A DNA stretch of 44,853 nt. Source: a virus. Under the pieces are notes generated by a model, which worked only from the letters and a program-made list of their open reading frames with translations, was not told where the DNA came from and made no database searches. This document shows positions 40,095 to 44,853 of the stretch, one piece after another (the first letter of the stretch is position 1; each line of letters starts with the position of its first letter). Made by a program: the position numbers and the translations under genes. The DNA lies in the IMG/VR virus record IMGVR_UViG_3300046817_000553, positions 1 through 44,853 of that record, one strand, 5' to 3'.

Positions 40095-40274
40095 TTACCA
40101 TCCCCGGCTCTGCAGCCGTCGGTACTCTGCGATCCGCTCCAGATCCTGCCGGTTCAGCTCGATCTCCTGGGGATCAGGCGGCGCATCGCGAAACGCTGCC
40201 ATCACGAACAGCGAGAGCGCCACGAAGAATGCCGCCAGCAGCAGACCGATCGCCATGACTGTTGTACTGTTCAT
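40095..40274 (-). CDS. 59-residue single-TM protein
   Basis: Small gene starting in the ATGA overlap with the methyltransferase stop (GAGGAG upstream). An N-terminal transmembrane helix (MAIGLLLAAFFVALSLFVMA) is followed by a charged helix (LNRQDLERIAEYRRLQS). Function unknown; a membrane-anchored early protein within the replication block. Confidence 0.55.
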   Translation of the reverse strand: MNSTTVMAIGLLLAAFFVALSLFVMAAFRDAPPDPQEIELNRQDLERIAEYRRLQSRGW

Positions 40275-41362
40275 GCTGTCTCCTCTTGTGTGGGTTCTAC
40301 TGGCGCACTCCAGAGCACCGGCTGTGCGGACTCTCGGAGAATGCGTTGCTCTGCCATCTCGCAGTAACTGGGGTTGAGCTCGATGAGGAGGTAGTGCCGG
40401 CTGTGAGTTCTGGCCACCACACCGACGGTGCCGCTACCACCAAATGGGTCAAGCACGATGCCACCAGCAGGACAGCCAGCCAGGATACACGGCTCGACCA
40501 ACGCCGGCGGGAAGGTGGCGAAGTGCGCCTCTGGGAAAGGATGGGTTGCTACTGTCCAGACTGAGCGCTTATTAGCTCCATGAGCCATCTGCTCAGAGCG
40601 GTCCATGAGATCCCATCGGTCATTAAATCCAGCATGCCTCCGACTATGCCCGCGTTGATAAGCAACGCGGGCGCCTTTCTCGCGGCCGTTTCGGTGGAAT
40701 GATCCATGAGCACCAGCGCCTGTGTCCCAACCATCCGGCATCTTGGTGTAGCGACTCAGATCGCGTGCCGGCTCCCTGATTGCAGCTGCATCGTAGAAGT
40801 ACCGCTCCGACTTCGAGAGCAGGAACAGATACTCATGCGCCTTCGTAGGCCGATCCTGCACGCTCTCCGGCATAGGGTTCGATTTGTGCCAGATGATGTC
40901 TGAGCGCAGATACCAGCCATCTGCCTGGAGCGCAAAGGCAATTCGCCACGGAATCCCCATCAGATCTTTTGACTTCAACCCAGGAGTGGATCTGAGGCTA
41001 CCTGTGTTGTGTCCTCGGTGTGGGTGTGTCTCGATCTCAGATCGAGACACCGGTGAATACATCACGTCGGAGTCTTTACGCCCTTGAGCGCCCCAGCTAC
41101 CAGCATAGGAATCTCCCAAATTCAGCCACAGGGTGCCATCGCTCCGGAGGACGCGCCGCACCTCCTCGAAGACGGCGACCATCGTATGCAGGTACTCATC
41201 GAGCGTCTTCTCCAAGCCGTACTGACCCGGCGCACCATAGTCGCGTAGGTTCCAGTAAGGGGGGCTCGTCACGACCGTCTGCACACTCTCATGCGGCAAG
41301 GACCGCAGCACACGGAGCGCATCCCCCTGGATGATCTGGTCCACCGGCAGATCACTGTTCAT
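40271..41362 (-). CDS. DNA methyltransferase (N4-C / N6-A, TSPPY type)
   Basis: 363 residues. Motif IV TSPPYW (32-37) comes before motif I DPFGGSGT (about 312), the beta-class order, with SAM-binding VVARTHSRHYLLIELN after it. The TSPPY variant often indicates N4-cytosine methylation. The region between the motifs includes a target-recognition-like insert. No cognate restriction enzyme lies beside it, so it probably protects phage DNA from host restriction. Coupled by ATGA overlaps on both sides. Confidence 0.88.
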   Translation of the reverse strand: MNSDLPVDQIIQGDALRVLRSLPHESVQTVVTSPPYWNLRDYGAPGQYGLEKTLDEYLHTMVAVFEEVRRVLRSDGTLWLNLGDSYAGSWGAQGRKDSDVMYSPVSRSEIETHPHRGHNTGSLRSTPGLKSKDLMGIPWRIAFALQADGWYLRSDIIWHKSNPMPESVQDRPTKAHEYLFLLSKSERYFYDAAAIREPARDLSRYTKMPDGWDTGAGAHGSFHRNGREKGARVAYQRGHSRRHAGFNDRWDLMDRSEQMAHGANKRSVWTVATHPFPEAHFATFPPALVEPCILAGCPAGGIVLDPFGGSGTVGVVARTHSRHYLLIELNPSYCEMAEQRILRESAQPVLWSAPVEPTQEETA

Positions 41363-41616
41363 GCTGTCTCCTTTGCCTGTCGCTCAAATGCTCTTTTGCG
41401 CTTGTTTGGCTGGTGTGCCGGAGTCATCCGAAACCCTTGTGCCGGCCGTCTCTCCTCCCCATCCATCACATGTCCCAGTGCGATCATCTGCAGACGGGCT
41501 AGCACATCCTGGTACTCCTGCCAGTCTTCCTCAGTGGCGAAGCATTCACGACTGCCGAAGGAACCAGTCAAGACGCTCGTCCTTCGCCGTGGTCGTGGTC
41601 GTTGTGTTCTAGTCAT
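41359..41616 (-). CDS. hypothetical protein, 85 aa
   Basis: 85 residues: an Arg-rich N-terminus (RTQRPRPRRRTS), a helix (WQEYQDVLARLQMIALG) and a basic C-terminus. TGATG and ATGA overlaps with its neighbours show coupling. Function unknown. Confidence 0.55.
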   Translation of the reverse strand: MTRTQRPRPRRRTSVLTGSFGSRECFATEEDWQEYQDVLARLQMIALGHVMDGEERRPAQGFRMTPAHQPNKRKRAFERQAKETA

Positions 41617-42026
41617 CAGGTCGCTCCTCTCACGCCGGCGGAACGGAGCGCGCGTTCGGTCCAGTCGAATGCCTCGCCGCTGTCAATCATCTCGGGGGTG
41701 ATGATCAGGAGCTTCCAGCCGATACAGGTCAGCGCGTTCAGCTTCTCGGCATCGCGCGTGAGCCCTCGTCCGCTGGTGTGTCCACCCTTCTGCCAGATTT
41801 GCCCCTGGATCTCGATCGCCAATAGGGCCTCGTAGTAGCCATAGTCGTAGCGGTAGCGGCGGCCGGGAATGAGCATCACCTGTGGTTTCGGTCGTGGGTA
41901 ACCGGCCATCGCAAGCGGCAGCGCCACATGCTGGAAGTAGGCGAGCTCGTGCTTGTCTCGGTTAGCCGCCACCGTCTCCCGTCGTAGGACAGCCAGTGGA
42001 TCAGGCAGCTTCCGTTTGGCAACCAT
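41616..42026 (-). CDS. VSR/DUF559-like nuclease
   Basis: 136 residues. RYDYGYYEALLAIEIQGQIW, HTSGRGLTRDAEKLNALTCI, then GWKLLIITPEMI fit the phage VSR/PD-(D/E)XK-type pattern ('fDfa.p...avEi.G..w..g.H.rg.g...D.eKyn.a...GW.vlr.t'). Such enzymes act on branched or mismatched DNA. Its TGATG overlap with the RecT-type gene suggests a recombination partner. Confidence 0.75.
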   Translation of the reverse strand: MVAKRKLPDPLAVLRRETVAANRDKHELAYFQHVALPLAMAGYPRPKPQVMLIPGRRYRYDYGYYEALLAIEIQGQIWQKGGHTSGRGLTRDAEKLNALTCIGWKLLIITPEMIDSGEAFDWTERALRSAGVRGAT

Positions 42027-43102
42027 CAGTGGTTCCTCCTGCTAGCGGCAACGCCAGCCTGATCCACAAGTTGGCCGAGATCCTTCATGATCTGCTCGAA
42101 GTCGTTGCCATGCTGCGCGCATATCTCGCTGAGTTCGCCGTCAGGAAGCATCAGCGGTGCGGCCATACGCCGAATCTTCTGGCGCTGGTCACTGGTGAGG
42201 ATGGCCTGCTGTATATGCCTCTGCCTGGCTTCGTAGACGTTGAGCGCTTCTTCAGTCGCGGCATAGGTACCGTGGTGCTCACGAGATTTGTCGTATTGCT
42301 CTTCAGTCAGTCCGAGTCCCAACGCACGGGCCTTGAGTTCCTGCTCCAACTGTTCGATGCTTTTTGCCGGCGCCTCAGGTCTCTCGGTCTTGTGTTTTCG
42401 TATAGGCGTGGGTTCTGGTAATGCGTTCGTGCGGTTGCCTGGATAGGTCGCCTGAGCTCGTGCAATTGTGTCCTCGATCTGTTCTGGTGTCATCTCCAGC
42501 AAGCGTGTCTGAGCTTCCTCTATCACCTCAGTGATCACCGGAGCGGCGATCTGGGCCGGCGCGCTGTTATCCACCCGATCGGCCTGCATCATCTCCTCAT
42601 CCGTGTAGAGTCCACTCGTCTCCGCTGGGAAGGCTTTCCGCAAGGCAAGGCTTTCGGCGACCTTGGCCAGCATCAGGTACGGCATCTTGTTCCACATCGG
42701 GCTAGACTCTTGCACGTATTCCTTCCAGCGCGCTGTCGCCGTGTAGGCGCATCTCTGACCCGCTACCCACTTGTAGACGGTCACCGTGGCCTTGTTCGGG
42801 TGTGCTGCTGTCTCAGTGTCATAGACCGCGTCATCGGTCCCTACGTGCCGCCTGGAGCGATGGGCGAGTAAGCGGTACCCATCGATGCCCGTCTGAATCG
42901 TCATCTTCCCGCTACGCATGATCGCGTAGATTTGCCGGTGCAGCGGATTGAGCCCCGTGCTTCGGCACACTTCCAGGAAGTACGCCAGCTCCTGATCGCT
43001 GACACCTTTGGCCACTGAGTTCTTGATGATCTCGATCTGCTCACCCGTGAATCCGTGGCCAGTTTCAACGGGTACGAGGCTCTGTGCTATACTCTTGTCC
43101 AT
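42026..43102 (-). CDS. RecT/Bet-family single-strand annealing protein
   Basis: 358 residues. GFTGEQIEIIKNSVAKGVSD, FLEVCRSTGLNPLHRQIYAI, QTGIDGYRLLAHRS, KMPYLMLAKVAESLALRKAF and PAETSGLYTDEEM are the conserved blocks of the phage Bet/RecT family. It anneals single strands during phage recombination. The last 150 residues are charged and variable. The ATG at 43102 (AAGGGA upstream) is chosen; a longer frame reads through the structured leader. Confidence 0.9.
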   Translation of the reverse strand: MDKSIAQSLVPVETGHGFTGEQIEIIKNSVAKGVSDQELAYFLEVCRSTGLNPLHRQIYAIMRSGKMTIQTGIDGYRLLAHRSRRHVGTDDAVYDTETAAHPNKATVTVYKWVAGQRCAYTATARWKEYVQESSPMWNKMPYLMLAKVAESLALRKAFPAETSGLYTDEEMMQADRVDNSAPAQIAAPVITEVIEEAQTRLLEMTPEQIEDTIARAQATYPGNRTNALPEPTPIRKHKTERPEAPAKSIEQLEQELKARALGLGLTEEQYDKSREHHGTYAATEEALNVYEARQRHIQQAILTSDQRQKIRRMAAPLMLPDGELSEICAQHGNDFEQIMKDLGQLVDQAGVAASRRNH

Positions 43103-43265
43103 AGCTATTCCCTTTCTGGGAGAAGTCTTTCTAGGCCCTTCTAGGCTTTCTCGCCTATTACTGTGGGCCATTTCATGGATTGGAGGTGCTGTCTCCAACC
43201 GAACCGAATTGCTACGATTACTCTCGACCGCCTGCTTCCTGCAAGAACTCAGGCGGTCACTTTTT
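43094..43265 (+). ncRNA. possible plus-strand antisense RNA ending in an intrinsic terminator
   Basis: A perfect 9-bp stem GACCGCCTG (43226-43234)/CAGGCGGTC (43250-43258) followed by ACTTTTT (43259-43265) is an intrinsic-terminator shape on the plus strand, though all genes here are on the minus strand. TGTGCTATACT (43083-43093, extended -10-like) could start a transcript of about 170 nt antisense to the recT leader and SD. A second stem TTGGAG/CTCCAA lies at 43180-43198. No good -35 is visible. Confidence 0.35.
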
Positions 43266-43274
43266 GTCTGCTAC

Positions 43275-43631
43275 TCAGTCACCGCCGTTTCTCACATGGA
43301 GTTCCCACACTGCGCTCTCAGCGGCCCACTCCCTGGAATACCCTTGCTTGACCAGCTTCTCTTCCCAGTCCTTTAGGAACTTCTCTTCTCTAGCGTCGCG
43401 CTGCTCTTCCCACAGCCCTTGCCGTGTCTTGAACCAGGAAGATTTGAACTCGAAGGTGTAGCTATTGTTTTCCTCATCCTCTTCGGTATCGCCTTGCCAC
43501 GCCTTGACGTACCACCCGCCCGTCCAGGAGTTGATCTTGGCTTCAGCGTGCCACTGAGATCCCCAGGCCCACTTCGCCTCATTGTTGATCTGGGTAGCCA
43601 AGCGCTCTGCTTCTTGTCGGTCCATTGCCAT
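43275..43631 (-). CDS. hypothetical protein, 118 aa
   Basis: 118 residues, Trp-rich and charged (WAWGSQWHAEAKINSWTGGWY; FLKDWEEKLVKQGYSREWAA). The ATG at 43631 has AGGAG 8 nt upstream; another ATG two codons earlier has too short a spacing. Not recognised; first gene after the DNA-binding-like 43643 gene. Confidence 0.6.
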   Translation of the reverse strand: MAMDRQEAERLATQINNEAKWAWGSQWHAEAKINSWTGGWYVKAWQGDTEEDEENNSYTFEFKSSWFKTRQGLWEEQRDAREEKFLKDWEEKLVKQGYSREWAAESAVWELHVRNGGD

Positions 43632-43642
43632 GTTCATTTCTC

Positions 43643-44146
43643 CTATGCCGGGTCTTGCCCGTACTGCTCCCGCAACATCCGTCGCTCAATCTTGGCCAGT
43701 CGTGCCCGCTCCATGCTCGCCTCGTCTTTGCGGCGAATCCTCCGCTCTAGCTCATCGGGTGGCAGCTTGTGCTCCGGGTCGATCTGCTCCGCGTAGTGCC
43801 GGCGTTTGCCCTGCACCGCACGGTTCCCGATCTCCTGCGCGCTATATTTTGCCGCGTTCTCCAGCGTGGCAATACGGGCTCGAGAGCGCTGGGCCGCCTT
43901 CACCAGCTCCGGGCTCGGCTTGATCCGCTTCGGGTCGACTCGCCACTCCGCCTGCAAGCGCTTGATCTCCGCCCCCGTGATGCGATAATGTCCATGCTCG
44001 TCCAGAATTGCCTCAATGTCGCCGCAGCGTATCCGCAGGTAAATGTCAGATCGCTTGATGCCGAGCAGCCCCAGAGTGGCTACCTCCGTCGGTGAGAAGT
44101 CGGCGGCATCCGGAATCGGCGCATGCGGTATCCGAGGTTTTCGCAT
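43643..44146 (-). CDS. putative HTH DNA-binding protein, 167 aa
   Basis: 167 residues. FSPTEVATLGLLGIKRSDIYLRIRCGDIEAILDEHGHYRI has the helix-turn-helix plus wing pattern of excisionase/MerR-type domains, with a following helix (TGAEIKRLQAEW). The remainder is highly charged and helical (LPPDELERRIRRKDEASMER). AAGGAG lies 9 nt before the ATG at 44146. An early regulator or replication-initiator-like protein is possible. Confidence 0.6.
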   Translation of the reverse strand: MRKPRIPHAPIPDAADFSPTEVATLGLLGIKRSDIYLRIRCGDIEAILDEHGHYRITGAEIKRLQAEWRVDPKRIKPSPELVKAAQRSRARIATLENAAKYSAQEIGNRAVQGKRRHYAEQIDPEHKLPPDELERRIRRKDEASMERARLAKIERRMLREQYGQDPA

Positions 44147-44149
44147 CGC

Positions 44150-44755
44150 TCACGCTCCTTCCTTCTCTGGTGGGTCGTCGTCCTCGGGCCATTCGCCACG
44201 CGCATGGAGCGCCGCAGCATAGAGGCGGGCAATCACCTCAAACGTGAGGGGGAACTTCAGCTCGCAGTAGTTCTTGTTGGTGTCTTCCCACCACAGATCG
44301 CCACCGCCATCCGGTCGCAGCGCCGCACGATAGCGAAGCTCTCCACCGGCAGGCAGCAGACGCCTGACCAACTCATAGCTGACCCACCCATCGCTCTGTC
44401 CGATCGGCACCGGCGTTACATCTGGTGGTGGACCCGGCAACACTAATCGCGAGGTGGGGATGTCACTGAAGACCGATCGGCGCCGCTGCTCCTGTTCCCA
44501 GGCGCGCAGCCGCTGCTCTCTCGTGCGCGTGTCACTTGGGCGTGGGAGATGCGCGATGCCAGCAGATTGCCCCTGTAACGCGCTAGCATGACCACCAGGG
44601 TGTCTTGGCCGCTCTACAGGTTCCAGTGGTCGTATCGGCGGCTCAGGTGCTCTCCTGGTCACTCCATCGCGTTTGGCAGCGTTTCTGATCTTGCTCCTGA
44701 TGATGCCCTGGCTGTCGTCTGGCCAGTCGTCCTTCTGGTCTCTAGTGGCTACCAT
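44150..44755 (-). CDS. hypothetical protein, 201 aa
   Basis: 201 residues: a basic, Pro/Arg-rich N-terminal half (disordered-looking) and a folded C-terminal part (GWVSYELVRRLLPAGGELRY, then DLWWEDTNKNYCELKFPLTF). GGGAAGGTGG directly precedes the ATG at 44755, which lies in the terminal repeat. It overlaps the end of the 16-417 gene by 14 nt across the joined circle. Not recognised. Confidence 0.6.
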   Translation of the reverse strand: MVATRDQKDDWPDDSQGIIRSKIRNAAKRDGVTRRAPEPPIRPLEPVERPRHPGGHASALQGQSAGIAHLPRPSDTRTREQRLRAWEQEQRRRSVFSDIPTSRLVLPGPPPDVTPVPIGQSDGWVSYELVRRLLPAGGELRYRAALRPDGGGDLWWEDTNKNYCELKFPLTFEVIARLYAAALHARGEWPEDDDPPEKEGA

Positions 44756-44853
44756 CTGAACCACCTTCCCAAGGATCTGCCGGACGAGGCCAGAAATACC
44801 AGTTGAAGGCGCGTCGTGTCTGGTCACGTAGGACGATGCGTGTCTGGAAATCG
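44727..44853. repeat. 127-bp terminal direct repeat, right copy
   Basis: Exact copy of 1-127. Joining the two removes one copy and yields a continuous minus-strand operon. Confidence 0.95.

Noticed and set aside
38630-40258. 542-codon plus-strand frame opposite the helicase
   Set aside because: Shadow of codon bias; the minus-strand frame has clear DnaB-N and Walker motifs.
1-44853. CRISPR array, tRNA genes, rRNA, insertion sequences, CI-type repressor
   Set aside because: None was recognised; the only tandem array is the 9-bp iteron series, which has no spacers.

Overview
The window is a complete, circular-mapping genome of a tailed temperate virus. The first 127 bases (1-127) are repeated exactly at the end (44727-44853). 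This looks like the k-mer overlap left when an assembler closes a circle, so the unique genome is 44,726 bp. A gene overlap runs correctly across the joint, which supports circularity. The virus is a siphovirus by gene content: HK97-type head genes, a tail-tube protein, G/GT tail chaperones with a -1 frameshift and a 704-residue tape measure. The host cannot be named from sequence. The moderately high GC, the PIG-V-like mannosyltransferase and the style of several small proteins would fit Chloroflexota or a similar phylum, but this is a weak inference.

Layout. (a) 418-3250: control and integration region with a SWIM zinc-finger gene behind a strong operator-bearing promoter, a small HTH/excisionase-like gene, a tyrosine recombinase and an endonuclease VII-type nuclease. 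(b) 3251-3804: a 554-bp non-coding region rich in GGAAGnCTTCC dyads. (c) 3805-6494 (minus): a coupled operon of an RHH-like protein, an HNH-SF2 helicase fusion and a putative DNA-binding protein. (d) 6518-6578: back-to-back divergent promoters. The plus-strand one drives a four-gene cassette (6874-9821) of membrane and small proteins ending in a GT-C mannosyltransferase, a likely lysogenic-conversion or exclusion cassette. (e) From 417 on the minus strand, through the contig joint and down to 9883, about 35 kb of genes run in one direction. In order these are recombination and replication (RecT/Bet, a VSR-like nuclease, DNA methyltransferase, DnaB-N/RepA-type helicase, iteron region), packaging (terS/terL), head, tail, and lysis (C39-like peptidase, holin).

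Features most worth attention: two adjacent head-morphogenesis proteins that carry different enzyme-like C-terminal domains (GNAT-like and ADP-ribosyltransferase) behind the same NPNHD linker; six perfect inverted repeats in about 210 bp just upstream of terS; a 9-bp iteron array next to the replicative helicase; a small peptide copying the N-terminal arm of the capsid protein; and a possible +1 frameshift downstream of the capsid gene. Iterons, partition-like repeats and an arm-less XerC/D-type recombinase together allow the idea that this is a phage-plasmid, but no partition ATPase or classical CI-type repressor was recognised.
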